Origin: an uncultured Eubacteriales bacterium
GTDB lineage: Bacteria > Bacillota > Clostridia > Christensenellales > Aristaeellaceae
Length of the DNA stretch: 64,000 nucleotides
NCBI GenBank assembly: GCA_902790345.1
Contig: CADARO010000006.1
Coordinates: 1-64,000, forward strand
Reading direction: 5' to 3'
Made by a program: the position numbers and the translations under genes. Below, piece by piece: positions 27,526 through 35,883 of this stretch (within the stretch, counting starts at the first letter, position 1; every line of letters begins with the position of its first letter). The notes beneath the pieces were generated by a model. It searched no databases, had not been told where the DNA came from, and saw only the letters and a list, made by a program, of their open reading frames with translations.

Positions 27526-28866
27526 TTGAAGAAGTTTCTTATTGCTCTGCTGGCTGCTCTTCTCGTAGTCGGCATGTTCACTGTGGCGATGGCCGAAGTG
27601 GGCGACCAGTTCCCGTCTGGCCCCGTCAGCGCTGACAAGGATCCGGCTGATCCGCTGATCCTGCCCCTGCCCAGTGCTCCCGAAGGCGGCTCCGACGTCA
27701 ATCCCGACGCCCCCGCTGCCAAAGAGTCTACAGAGTGCCAGCACACCGGCTCCACCCATACTGAAGTCGTGTTCAGCGGCACCCCCATCTGCACCGCGAC
27801 CCGCGCTGAAGTGACCTTCTGCGACGAGTGCGGCCAGCCCATCTCCACCAAGCCCCTGCCGATCCTGGACCATGACGTGGACCTGGCTGATGCCAAGATC
27901 ATCACCCCCGCCACTTGCGTGACCAGCGGCACGATGCAGGTTTGGTGCAAGCGCTGCAACCAGTATGTCACCGTCCTGAACAAGACCATGGCTCCTGGCC
28001 ATCGTTTTGACAAGGGCACCGAGGTCCGCAAGGCGACCTGCGTTGACCACGGCGTTATCAAGTATGTCTGCCTGGACTGCGGCGAGATCGTTGAGGAAGA
28101 GACCTCTATGATCAACCACAGCTTCGACATGAAGAAGAGCAGCACCATCGTCCGCACCCGCGGCAACTGCGAGCAGGTTGGCGGCTATCAGGCCGTTTGC
28201 CTGACCTGCGGCGGCACCTTCTGCTGGGGCGAAGGCCACGAAGACAAGCCCACCTATCTGTACGGCGCGAAGAACGCTGCCGGCGCTGATGTGAGCCCCG
28301 TCGTCACCGCTGCCTCTCCCCGTGGCACCCGCGTCCTGCGCATCGCTGCCCGTGGCCACAACTATGTTGATGGCATCATCATCAAGCAGGTCACCTGCCA
28401 GCAGGATGGCACCGTTGAGTACACCTGCAAGAACACCAACCAGACCCTGGAGTATGAGCCCTGCTATCAGAAGCACATTGTCACCCTGCTGGCCTCTACT
28501 CTCGAGTACAACACCAAGGTTGGCGAGCAGATCCAGAAGTACCATCAGCTGAAGGAAGTTATCGAGAAGCAGCCCACCGCGACTGAGCCCGGTATCCACT
28601 ACTTCTACTGCACCGTGCCTGGCTGCACCTACGCTTCCAAGGAAATGGCCTACTATGCCAACTCCGTGGTTCCGCCGACGCCTGCCTCCACTGCTACCAC
28701 CAAGCCCACCACTGCTCCGAAGCCCTCGACTCCCTCCACCAACAAGAAGGGCGTCAGCATCCCGAAGACCAATGACACCACCAGCAATCTGCCCTATGTG
28801 CTGATCGCTGTCGCGTTCGTCGGCCTGGTTGCTCTGGTTGCTTCCAAGCGCAAGGTTAACGGCTAA
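27526..28866 (+). CDS. Sortase-anchored Cys-rich surface protein
   Basis: 446 residues starting at TTG 27526 with GAGGAGG 8 nt upstream. Signal peptide (KKFLIALLAALLVVGMFTVAMA, cleavage after about residue 23), then about six repeats of 45-60 residues each with paired cysteines (CDECGQ, ATCVTSG...CKRCNQ, ATCVDHG...CLDCGE, CLTCGG, VTCQQDG...C, YCTVPGC) and a GH[RSN][FY] turn. After a Thr/Pro-rich linker come IPKTN (412-416), a hydrophobic helix and the tail KRKVNG: a cell-wall sorting signal. The next gene is a class B sortase, the likely anchoring enzyme. Codon use is highly biased, suggesting strong expression. Its binding function is unknown; the repeats resemble zinc-ribbon-like surface repeats of gut Firmicutes. 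Confidence 0.85.
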   Translation: MKKFLIALLAALLVVGMFTVAMAEVGDQFPSGPVSADKDPADPLILPLPSAPEGGSDVNPDAPAAKESTECQHTGSTHTEVVFSGTPICTATRAEVTFCDECGQPISTKPLPILDHDVDLADAKIITPATCVTSGTMQVWCKRCNQYVTVLNKTMAPGHRFDKGTEVRKATCVDHGVIKYVCLDCGEIVEEETSMINHSFDMKKSSTIVRTRGNCEQVGGYQAVCLTCGGTFCWGEGHEDKPTYLYGAKNAAGADVSPVVTAASPRGTRVLRIAARGHNYVDGIIIKQVTCQQDGTVEYTCKNTNQTLEYEPCYQKHIVTLLASTLEYNTKVGEQIQKYHQLKEVIEKQPTATEPGIHYFYCTVPGCTYASKEMAYYANSVVPPTPASTATTKPTTAPKPSTPSTNKKGVSIPKTNDTTSNLPYVLIAVAFVGLVALVASKRKVNG

Positions 28867-28873
28867 TTGACCC

Positions 28874-28930
28874 GGGGCGGTTGAGCGGTAATGTTAGGAT
28901 CGCACATTGCCGCTTGACCGCCCCTTTTTT
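28874..28930 (+). terminator. Strong intrinsic terminator after the surface-protein gene
   Basis: GGGGCGGT...AGCGG...TAATG pairs with CATTG...CCGCT...ACCGCCCC (18 bp with one internal TG/TG mismatch), followed by six T's. It should reduce readthrough into the sortase gene and give the surface protein much more mRNA than its sortase. Confidence 0.95.
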
Positions 28931-28971
28931 CGCGTCTTCCCCCATTACTATTTCCCAGGAGGATAAGCAGT

Positions 28972-30003
28972 ATGAGCAAGAATACCCGCAAGGATAAAAT
29001 TGTCTTGATTCGCCGCGTGGCCGGAATTGCGCTTTTGCTCGTTCTGGTAATCGGCGTTGCCTTGCGCGTGAATCAGATTCGCATCAGCAATGATCGAGTC
29101 GCCAAGTACGAGCAGCTGCAGAGCCTCAATCCCAACAAAGCCAGCGCCCGGGCTGAAGCCGAGACCGAGCCTACTGAGGCGCCGGTGGAGGATGAAGCCA
29201 CTGCCGAGACCGATCCCACCGAGGCTGCAGAGCCTGAGACCACCGAAGAAGCCGATGAGAAGGCCAGCGCCTGCGTTCAGGCCTTTCCCGCTCAGCCCGT
29301 CACCATTCTGACTGCCGCGGCTGCGCCCAACAATGAGACCAACAGCAGCGACGAGCGCGTTTTCCAGGATGATTTTGAAGAACTCTACAAGATCAATCCC
29401 GATCTCGTCGGCTGGATCGACGTAGGCAACTATATGAGCATGCCCGTCGTTTATAAGGACAATTCCTTCTATCTCGATCATGACTATTATGGCAATCCGG
29501 ATAACGCCGGCACCCTGTTCATAAACGAAGCCAACACCATCTGGCCCGACGGCGACACGCCGGCCGATCAGAACCTGCTCTTCCACGGACACAACATGCG
29601 CGACGGCTCCATCTTCGGCGATCTGGACGACTATCGCAATGTGGATTACATGCAGAAGAACGTCATCGTCTACTTCCGCACGATCTACGATTACGACCCG
29701 ATCCCCTATGTGATCTTCGCCGCCTTCGACATGTCCGCCACCCCCGGTGAAGCCGGCTACTTCGACGTTGGCTACATCAACTTCGATGACGACGCGGAAT
29801 TCGAGGAGTACACCAGCTCGGTCATCCGCCGTTCCTTCTTCAACATGCCCTACGGCGTGGCCCGGAACGACCGGATGCTCACCCTGCTCACCTGCTCCTA
29901 CAGCAACGAAAACGGCCGCTACGTTCTTTTCTGCCGTGCGCTGCACGAGGACGAGACCGTGGAGAGCATTTTAGCCCGCGCCAACGAGATTACGAAGAAG
30001 TAA
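28972..30003 (+). CDS. srtB: Class B sortase
   Basis: 343 residues. N-terminal membrane anchor (VAGIALLLVLVIGVAL, residues about 16-31), an acidic Glu/Thr/Pro linker (about 55-105), and a catalytic domain that starts LYKINPDLVGWIDV. Catalytic residues are H207 in HGHNM, C308 in LLTCSY and R316 in ENGRYV, the SrtB arrangement. It should cleave the IPKTN signal of the protein encoded upstream and attach it to peptidoglycan or a pilus-like chain. It has AGGAGG 9 nt before the ATG, and follows the terminator by 42 bp. Confidence 0.93.
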   Translation: MSKNTRKDKIVLIRRVAGIALLLVLVIGVALRVNQIRISNDRVAKYEQLQSLNPNKASARAEAETEPTEAPVEDEATAETDPTEAAEPETTEEADEKASACVQAFPAQPVTILTAAAAPNNETNSSDERVFQDDFEELYKINPDLVGWIDVGNYMSMPVVYKDNSFYLDHDYYGNPDNAGTLFINEANTIWPDGDTPADQNLLFHGHNMRDGSIFGDLDDYRNVDYMQKNVIVYFRTIYDYDPIPYVIFAAFDMSATPGEAGYFDVGYINFDDDAEFEEYTSSVIRRSFFNMPYGVARNDRMLTLLTCSYSNENGRYVLFCRALHEDETVESILARANEITKK

Positions 30004-30023
30004 TATTCAGGAGAAAACGCAAA

Positions 30024-30066
30024 CGCCGCTTCCCTCCCCCGCGGAGAGAAGCGGCGATTTTCTTTT
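30024..30066. terminator. Intrinsic terminator after the sortase gene
   Basis: CGCCGCTTC (30024-30032) pairs with GAAGCGGCG (30048-30056), followed by ATTTTCTTTT. It separates the sortase from the convergent DUF6062 gene. Confidence 0.9.
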
Positions 30067-30082
30067 GATAATATAAACGGGG

Positions 30083-30826
30083 TTACACGGCGCCGCCCCG
30101 CATCTTGTTCACGGAGCGCTCCACGGCGTCCTGGCTGTTGCCCCAGGGCTTGTCCCGGTTGCGATAGTCGAATTTGAGGGTGAACCACTCCAGGTCCTTC
30201 TCCACCCGGTTCAGGTTTTCCAGCTCGATCTTCGTGATGGTCTCGATGAGCTCGTTCAGCTCCTTGCCGGACAGGTGCTGCGGCGCGGCCTTCATCACCT
30301 GGGCGTAGTGATCCAGGCAGAAGCCCTTCGAGGAAGCCAGCGCCTTGCGGAACTCCGCCTCGTGCTTGTACATGTACAAAAGCGTGTACACATAGCGGTC
30401 CATGGCGGTATTCAGCCGCTCGCAGAGGATGCAGCGGCCGGTGAGCTCCAGGATCTCGTCCGCGCAGGCGGGAATGTCGGCGCTCTTCTTGCCCATGCGG
30501 GCGATGAAGTTCTTTTTTGCCTCCTCGTTCCCCGCCGCGGCCACGCGCCTGGCGTTCTCCGCCAGCTTTTCGATGGTGCGCTTCATGTAGGTATCGGTCA
30601 TCAGCGCCAGGCCCAGCCGGTTGCCGGCGTCGAACATCATCTTGAAATGGCGGCGGCAGAAGCCCTTTTCGTTCACCTCCACCCGGCGGTCAGGCTCCAT
30701 GACCGACGCGCCGAGGAAGTTGTCCACGTATTCCTCCTCATTCTTCTTCGCGAGCACGCACAGCGGGCACTCGCAGTCGCTCTTATAGGCGTCCCAGACC
30801 GGAATGGTGTCGATATGCTGGTTCAT
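30083..30826 (-). CDS. DUF6062-like Cys-containing protein
   Basis: 247 residues. Two similar halves: CECPLCVLAKKNEEEY with GFCRRHF near residue 57 in the first, and CILCERLNTAMDRY with GFCLDHY near residue 168 in the second. Each CxxC...CxxH set could bind a metal. The rest is helical. I associate it with the DUF6062 family common in Clostridia, of unknown function. No signal peptide. It is a single gene between a terminator and the mnmG promoter, on the opposite strand. Confidence 0.7.
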   Translation of the reverse strand: MNQHIDTIPVWDAYKSDCECPLCVLAKKNEEEYVDNFLGASVMEPDRRVEVNEKGFCRRHFKMMFDAGNRLGLALMTDTYMKRTIEKLAENARRVAAAGNEEAKKNFIARMGKKSADIPACADEILELTGRCILCERLNTAMDRYVYTLLYMYKHEAEFRKALASSKGFCLDHYAQVMKAAPQHLSGKELNELIETITKIELENLNRVEKDLEWFTLKFDYRNRDKPWGNSQDAVERSVNKMRGGAV

Positions 30827-30921
30827 GAAAGCCTCACTCCTTTGCGTATTCTTATCATAACAGATGGCGCGGCGCGGCGCAAGGGGGTATCAGATGGTTT
30901 TCATGATTCACCGATTCCGCC

Positions 30922-30950
30922 TTGACAAAACCCGACTGAAACGCTATCAT
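30922..30950 (+). promoter_or_regulatory. Promoter of mnmG-rsmG
   Basis: TTGACA (30922-30927), 17-bp spacer, TATCAT (30945-30950). It lies inside the longer open frame upstream of mnmG and so supports the downstream TTG start at 30993. Confidence 0.88.
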
Positions 30951-30992
30951 TCATACTGTATTATTGTGTCGATTCCAAAGAGGTGTTCTTTG

Positions 30993-32864
30993 TTGGAAAA
31001 GTTTGACGTCATCGTCGTGGGCGCGGGGCACGCGGGCTGCGAGGCCGCGCTGGCCTGCGCGCGCCTGGGCTTTCAGACCCTGCTGCTCACCCTGAACCTG
31101 GACGCCGTGGCCCTCATGCCCTGCAATCCCTCCATCGGCGGCACCGCCAAGGGGCATCTGGTGCGGGAGCTGGACGCGCTGGGCGGCGAAATGGGCCGGG
31201 CCATCGACGATACGTTTCTGCAATCCCGCATGCTCAACACCGGCAAGGGCCCGGCGGTGCACTCCCTGCGGGCCCAGGCGGACAAGCTGCAATACCGCCT
31301 GCGCATGCGCCGCGCCATCGACGAGCAGGAGCGGCTGGTGCTGCGCCAGGGCGAGGTGGCCCGGGTGCTGACGGAAAACGGCCGCGTGACCGGCATCGAG
31401 ACCACCACCGGTGGCGTGCTGAGCTGCGGCGCGCTGGTGCTGGCCTGCGGCGTGTACCTCAAGAGCCGCATCATCATCGGCGACTGCAGCTGGCAGGGCG
31501 GCCCCCAGGGGCTCACCTGCGCCACCGCTCTCACCCAGTCTCTGGCGGACCTGGGCTTTTCCATCCGCCGCTTCAAGACCGGCACCCCCGCCCGGGTGGA
31601 CGGCCGCACCGTCGACTTTTCAAAAATGGAGCCTCAGTATGGCGACGAGCCGGTGGTGCCCTTCTCCTTCCTCACGGACAGGGCGCTGCAAAACCGGGCC
31701 GTGTGCTACCTCACCTACACCACCCCCGAGACCCACGACATCATCCGCGCCAACCTGCACCGCGCCCCCATGTACAAGGGCTCCATCCACGGCACCGGCG
31801 CCCGCTACTGCCCTTCCATCGAGGACAAAGTGGTGCGCTTCGCCGACAAGGAGCGGCACCCCGTGTTCCTGGAGCCGGAGGGGGACTACACCGTGGAGTG
31901 GTACGTGCAGGGCGTGTCCACCAGCATGCCCGAGGACGTGCAGCGGGCCATGTACCGCACCATTCCCGGCCTGGAGCACGCCGAGCTGGTGCGGCTGGCC
32001 TATGCCATCGAGTACGACTGCATCGATCCCACCCAGCTGAACGCCGACTTTTCCGCCCGGCAGGTGAAGGGATTATTCTGCGCCGGCCAGATCAACGGCA
32101 CGTCGGGCTACGAGGAGGCCGCCGCCCAGGGGCTCTACGCCGGCATCAACGCGGCGCTGTTCCTGAAGGGCGAAGCGCCCCTCATCCTCACCCGGGCGGA
32201 CAGCTACATCGGCGTGATGGTGGACGACCTCACCACCAAGGGCACCGACGAGCCCTACCGCATGATGACCTCCCGGGCCGAATACCGGCTGCTGCTGCGC
32301 CAGGACAACGCCGACCAGCGCCTGACCGAGCTGGGCTATCGGATCGGCCTGGCCAGCCGGGAGCGCTACGAGCGGATGCTGAAAAAGCGGGAAGGCAGCG
32401 AAGCCATCACCCGCCGGCTGAAGGAAAAATTCGTGCCGGTGGACGAGGCGCTGCAGGCCTTTCTGGAAGCGCACGGCGAGCAGCGCAGCGAAAAGACCTC
32501 CCTGTCCCTGCGGGAGCTGCTGTGCCGGCCGGGCATGACGCTCGCCGACCTGGCCGCCTTCGATCCCTGGCTGGCGGAGCAGCCGGCCGACGCCGCCGAG
32601 TTGGCGGAGATCTCCACGAAGTACGAGGGCTATCTGGATCGGCAGCGGGCCCAGGTGGCCCAGTTCCGCCGCAGTGAGGACTTGCTGCTGCCCGAGGATA
32701 TGGATTACATGGGCATGGACACGCTGCGCATCGAGGCGCGGCAGAAGCTGACCGCCCAGCGCCCCCGCTCCATCGGCCAGGCCGCCCGCATTCCCGGCGT
32801 ATCGCCGGGGGACGTGACGGTGCTGATGGTGGCGCTGGAAAAGATGAAAAGGAGCCGCTCATGA
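30993..32864 (+). CDS. mnmG: tRNA uridine-5-carboxymethylaminomethyl modification enzyme MnmG (GidA)
   Basis: 623 residues from TTG 30993 with AGAGGTG 7 nt upstream. FAD motif [19 protein letters not shown], the MnmG signatures [20 protein letters not shown] and [22 protein letters not shown] stretch ([15 protein letters not shown]), and C-terminal helical domain. With MnmE it modifies U34 of certain tRNAs (cmnm5U). mnmE is not in the window. It overlaps rsmG by 4 bp, the common Firmicute arrangement. Confidence 0.96.
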   Translation: MEKFDVIVVGAGHAGCEAALACARLGFQTLLLTLNLDAVALMPCNPSIGGTAKGHLVRELDALGGEMGRAIDDTFLQSRMLNTGKGPAVHSLRAQADKLQYRLRMRRAIDEQERLVLRQGEVARVLTENGRVTGIETTTGGVLSCGALVLACGVYLKSRIIIGDCSWQGGPQGLTCATALTQSLADLGFSIRRFKTGTPARVDGRTVDFSKMEPQYGDEPVVPFSFLTDRALQNRAVCYLTYTTPETHDIIRANLHRAPMYKGSIHGTGARYCPSIEDKVVRFADKERHPVFLEPEGDYTVEWYVQGVSTSMPEDVQRAMYRTIPGLEHAELVRLAYAIEYDCIDPTQLNADFSARQVKGLFCAGQINGTSGYEEAAAQGLYAGINAALFLKGEAPLILTRADSYIGVMVDDLTTKGTDEPYRMMTSRAEYRLLLRQDNADQRLTELGYRIGLASRERYERMLKKREGSEAITRRLKEKFVPVDEALQAFLEAHGEQRSEKTSLSLRELLCRPGMTLADLAAFDPWLAEQPADAAELAEISTKYEGYLDRQRAQVAQFRRSEDLLLPEDMDYMGMDTLRIEARQKLTAQRPRSIGQAARIPGVSPGDVTVLMVALEKMKRSRS

Positions 32865-33580
32865 AGGACATGATAACAGAAGGGGCTCGGGCCATGGGCA
32901 TCGTCCTGCCGGAGGACGCGCCGGAGCGCTTTGAGCGGTTTCACGCGCTGCTCACCGAGGCCAACAAGACCATGAACCTCACCCGGGTGCCGGACGACCC
33001 CGCCGAGGCGGTGGATCGCAACTACCTGGATTCCCTGACGCCGCTGGCCGTGCCCGGCCTGATGGAGGGCGTCGCCACGCTGTGCGACCTGGGCGCGGGG
33101 GCGGGCTTTCCGGGCATTCCTTTGGCCATCGCCCGGCCGGACATCCGCGTGACGCTGATGGATTCCCTGGGCAAGCGGGTGGCGTTTCTGAACGACGTGA
33201 TCGAACAGCTGGGGCTGAACGCGGAGGCGGTGCACATTCGGGCCGAGGAGGCCGCCCGCCTGCCGGCATACCGCGACAGGTTCGACCGGGTCACCGCCCG
33301 GGCCGTGGCGGCGCTGCCGGCGCTTGTGGAGCTGGCGCTGCCGCTGGTGAGGCCGGGCGGGCGCTTCATCGCCTACAAGGGCCCCTCCCTGGAGGAGGAG
33401 CTGGCCGCCTGCCCCGCCGTGTTGAGGCGGCTGAACGCGGGCGAAGCCGTCTGCCATGCCGCCCCCATCCCCGGGCGGGACTGGGATCACCGGCTGTGCG
33501 CCGTGGAAAAGGCCGGCGCAACGCCCAAATCCTTCCCCCGGCGACCCGGCGAGGCCGCCCGCAATCCCATCCTGCGCTGA
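32861..33580 (+). CDS. rsmG: 16S rRNA (guanine(527)-N(7))-methyltransferase RsmG (GidB)
   Basis: 239 residues. Contains the family core [23 protein letters not shown], the SAM-binding [19 protein letters not shown], and [21 protein letters not shown]. It methylates G527 of 16S rRNA at N7. Its ATG overlaps the mnmG stop (ATGA). Seventeen bases after its stop lies the start of the aroB-like gene. Confidence 0.95.
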   Translation: MKDMITEGARAMGIVLPEDAPERFERFHALLTEANKTMNLTRVPDDPAEAVDRNYLDSLTPLAVPGLMEGVATLCDLGAGAGFPGIPLAIARPDIRVTLMDSLGKRVAFLNDVIEQLGLNAEAVHIRAEEAARLPAYRDRFDRVTARAVAALPALVELALPLVRPGGRFIAYKGPSLEEELAACPAVLRRLNAGEAVCHAAPIPGRDWDHRLCAVEKAGATPKSFPRRPGEAARNPILR

Positions 33581-33597
33581 TTGGAGTTGACTGTTTC

Positions 33598-34638
33598 TTG
33601 CAAATCGTTCAGGCGTCCGTGGGCGCCTATCACTACGACATCATTCTGGAAAACGGCCTCACCGGGCGGCTGGGCGATCGGCTGGCCCAGCGGCTTCACC
33701 CGGCGCGGGCGCTGCTGGTGACCGATGAAAACGTGTGGCGGCTGTACAGCGGCCGGGTCACCCGCTCGCTGGAGGCGGCCATGATCCCCGCCGAATCGCT
33801 GGTGCTGAAGGCCGGCGGCTATCCCGCCACGTTGGACGCCCTCCGGGAGATCGCCGGGCGCATGACCGAGATGAAGCTGGGCCGGGAGGACGCCCTCATC
33901 GTGATGGGCGGGGGCTCCCTGTGCGACACCGGCGGCTACGCGGCCTGGAATTACCGCGACGTGGTGCGCCTGGTGCAGGTGCCCACCACCCTCATCGGCA
34001 TGGCGGACTGGGCCGTGGGCGGCAAGACCGCGCTGGAATACAAGCCCGGCTCCCGCATGATCGGTTCCTTCTTCCCGCCCACGCTGACCCTCATCGACCC
34101 TCAGACCACCGCCACCATGCCGGAGCGGGAGTTCATGAGCGGCATGGGCGAGGTGATCAAGTGCGGCTGCGCGGCGGACGCGGCGCTGTTTCACCTGCTG
34201 GAGAGCCTCAGCGGCCGCGCGGCCATCCAGGCGCGGATGGAGGAAATCGCCTGGCGCTGCCTGGAGCTGAAGCGGCCCCTGGTGGGCGCGCAGCGGCGCA
34301 AGGCCATGCTGGGCCACAGCGTGGCCCACGCCATCGAGACGGCTCAGCGCTACCGGGGCCTGCTGCACGGCGAGGCGGTGGGCGTGGGTATGCTGACCGT
34401 GGCGCGGCACGGGGAGCGGCTGGACCTCACCACCCGGGGCACCGCGGAGCGCATCGCGGACTGCCTGCGCCGCTACAGCCTGCCCCTCACCGCCCAGGTG
34501 GATCCGGGCGCCATGCAGGCCCGGCTGCACGCCCTGGGCACCAGCCTGGACATCGCCGTGCCGGAGCGCGTGGGCTGGACCTGCGTGCATCACGTGGACA
34601 ACACCTTCGTCACAAACGCCTGGTTCGGCAGCCTGTGA
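33598..34638 (+). CDS. 3-dehydroquinate-synthase-like sugar phosphate cyclase (atypical)
   Basis: 346 residues from TTG 33598 (TTGGAG about 11 nt upstream). NAD-binding MGGGSLCDTGGYAAW and VPTTLIGMADWAVGGKT, and zinc ligands E185 (GMGEVIKCG), H240 (LGHSVAHAIE) and H257 (LLHGEAVGVGM) match the dehydroquinate synthase fold. However, residues that hold the phosphate/carboxylate of the true substrate differ: the usual K-N before IGxF is S152-R153, and the Asn of the LNxGH motif is M237. K143 and R233 are kept. Real DHQS activity is therefore doubtful; a different sugar phosphate cyclase or a related dehydrogenase is possible. It shares an operon with mnmG-rsmG, with no other aro genes near. Confidence 0.75.
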   Translation: MQIVQASVGAYHYDIILENGLTGRLGDRLAQRLHPARALLVTDENVWRLYSGRVTRSLEAAMIPAESLVLKAGGYPATLDALREIAGRMTEMKLGREDALIVMGGGSLCDTGGYAAWNYRDVVRLVQVPTTLIGMADWAVGGKTALEYKPGSRMIGSFFPPTLTLIDPQTTATMPEREFMSGMGEVIKCGCAADAALFHLLESLSGRAAIQARMEEIAWRCLELKRPLVGAQRRKAMLGHSVAHAIETAQRYRGLLHGEAVGVGMLTVARHGERLDLTTRGTAERIADCLRRYSLPLTAQVDPGAMQARLHALGTSLDIAVPERVGWTCVHHVDNTFVTNAWFGSL

Positions 34639-34703
34639 CGTCTATTTTTCCCTGTCTGCGCATAAGTATATACTGTCATACGACATAAAAAGGAGGGTGT
34701 TTC

Positions 34704-35219
34704 ATGAAAAAGCTGGTTTCGCTGCTGCTGTCGCTGGCGCTGCTCGCCGTCCCCGCCCTGGCCGAGGCGGACAACGACGACGCCCGCCGCGCCGTGTTCG
34801 ACGCCATGGAGGTCTACGCCTGGTTCGTCATCAGTCCCCTGGACGTGGATCTGAACGCCCCCGCGCAGGAGGGGTTCTACCCCGTGCTGGACGAGGTGCT
34901 GGGCAGCGCCGACGCCATGCAGGAGCGGCTGGACGCCTATTTCTCCCAGGACATCCAGCAGGCGCTGTGGGCCTGGGACGCCTACCGAAACTGGGACGGC
35001 TGGCTCTTCGGCCGCGCGCCGGAGGCCAGTCCCCTGGCCCGCCCCATCGACCCGGACATCGCCGACGTGTCCATCGCGCTCACCGGCGAGACCGACGCCC
35101 GGCGGGAATACACCGCCACGGTGTGGCTGCTCTCCCTGGACGAGCCCATCCAGCTGACCTTCGTCAGCGAGCTCACGGACGGCCGCTGGATCTTCACCCA
35201 GTTCCCCTTCTTCTGGTGA
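34704..35219 (+). CDS. Secreted protein of unknown function
   Basis: 171 residues with a clear signal peptide (KKLVSLLLSLALLAVPALA, cleavage after about residue 20). The mature part is acidic and Trp-rich (VYAWFVISPLDV, WAWDAYRNWDGWLFGR) and ends WIFTQFPFFW. No cysteines, no anchor: released or loosely wall-bound. I do not recognise the family; small secreted inhibitors or DUF-type exoproteins are possible. SD AAAAAGGAGGG is excellent, and TATACT at 34669-34674 could be its -10. Confidence 0.75.
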   Translation: MKKLVSLLLSLALLAVPALAEADNDDARRAVFDAMEVYAWFVISPLDVDLNAPAQEGFYPVLDEVLGSADAMQERLDAYFSQDIQQALWAWDAYRNWDGWLFGRAPEASPLARPIDPDIADVSIALTGETDARREYTATVWLLSLDEPIQLTFVSELTDGRWIFTQFPFFW

Positions 35220-35244
35220 GGCTGTGAATTCTCTGTGAAGGTCC

Positions 35245-35274
35245 TTGACTGAATACCGGCGCGGGGTATATAAT
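35245..35274 (+). promoter_or_regulatory. csoR promoter with overlapping CsoR-type operator
   Basis: TTGACT (35245-35250), 18-bp spacer, TATAAT (35269-35274). The 17-bp ATACCGGCGCGGGGTAT (35253-35269) is an inverted repeat (ATACC/GGTAT) filling the spacer and touching the -10. Its layout resembles the GC-rich ATACC...GGGTAT operators known for CsoR in Bacillus. Copper-free CsoR bound here would block RNA polymerase, giving autoregulation. Confidence 0.75.
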
Positions 35275-35306
35275 AGGCCCAGAGAACAGCTTGGGAGGCG
35301 ACGGCC

Positions 35307-35627
35307 TTGGACGAATCGACGAAGCCGGCCTGCTGCCGCGAATCGGCCGAAAAGGCCACCCATCGCAGCCCGGAGGACGTGCGGTGTCTGCTCAATCGGC
35401 TCAGCCGCATCGAGGGCCAGGTGCGCGGCGTGAAGGGCATGGTGGAGAAGGACGCCTATTGCGTGGACATTCTCACCCAGGTGATGGCCGTGCAGGCGGC
35501 GCTGAACGCCTTCAGCCGGGAGATCCTGGGCCGGCACATCAGGACCTGCGTGGCGGACGGCATCCGCGCGGGAGACGACGAGGTCGTGGACGAGCTGGTC
35601 GCGACCGTTCAGAAGATCATGAAATGA
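35307..35627 (+). CDS. csoR: CsoR-family copper-sensing repressor
   Basis: 106 residues from TTG 35307 (GGGAGG upstream). All-helical family with LNRLSRIEGQVRGVKGMVEKDAYCVDIL. The Cu(I) ligands C52, H77 and C81 are present with the C-x24-H-x3-C spacing of CsoR, which separates it from the nickel (RcnR) and persulfide (CstR) branches. Cu(I) binding releases DNA. Extra cysteines at 9, 10 and 27 are outside the site. It is followed 10 bp later by a copper-chaperone-like gene, but no copA ATPase is in the window. Confidence 0.92.
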   Translation: MDESTKPACCRESAEKATHRSPEDVRCLLNRLSRIEGQVRGVKGMVEKDAYCVDILTQVMAVQAALNAFSREILGRHIRTCVADGIRAGDDEVVDELVATVQKIMK

Positions 35628-35637
35628 GGTGTGTGAC

Positions 35638-35823
35638 ATGAAGGTATTGAGCGTCGACATGCACTGCGAGATGTGCGTCAAGCGCGTGACCAAGGCGCTG
35701 AACGAGCAGGGCCTGGATTTCTCCGTGAGCCTGGCGGACAAGACCGTCACGGTGAACGGCTCCGACGAGGACGTGCAGAAGGCCGTGAAGGCGCTGGACG
35801 CCATCGGCTTTGAGGCCAAGTAA
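35638..35823 (+). CDS. copZ: Heavy-metal-associated domain protein (CopZ-like copper chaperone)
   Basis: 61 residues, one HMA domain with the metal motif MHCEMCVKRV near residue 9 and the beta-alpha-beta pattern (VKALDAIGFEAK end). HMA proteins carry Cu(I) to an export ATPase or to the regulator. SD GAGGTG lies 7-8 nt upstream. Operon partner of csoR. Confidence 0.88.
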   Translation: MKVLSVDMHCEMCVKRVTKALNEQGLDFSVSLADKTVTVNGSDEDVQKAVKALDAIGFEAK

Positions 35824-35838
35824 TCAACATCACAAAAG

Positions 35839-35873
35839 CGGGGCGGCATCAAACGCGATGCCGCCCCGTTGAT
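35839..35873. terminator. Intrinsic terminator after copZ
   Basis: A 12-bp perfect stem (CGGGGCGGCATC with GATGCCGCCCCG), 6-nt loop, followed by TTGATTT. It also faces the convergent secreted-protein gene. Confidence 0.9.
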
Positions 35874-35883
35874 TTATCCGGTT

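Noticed and set aside
33598..34638. A confident aroB assignment
   Set aside because: Two substrate-contacting positions are changed; the fold is clear but the reaction is not.
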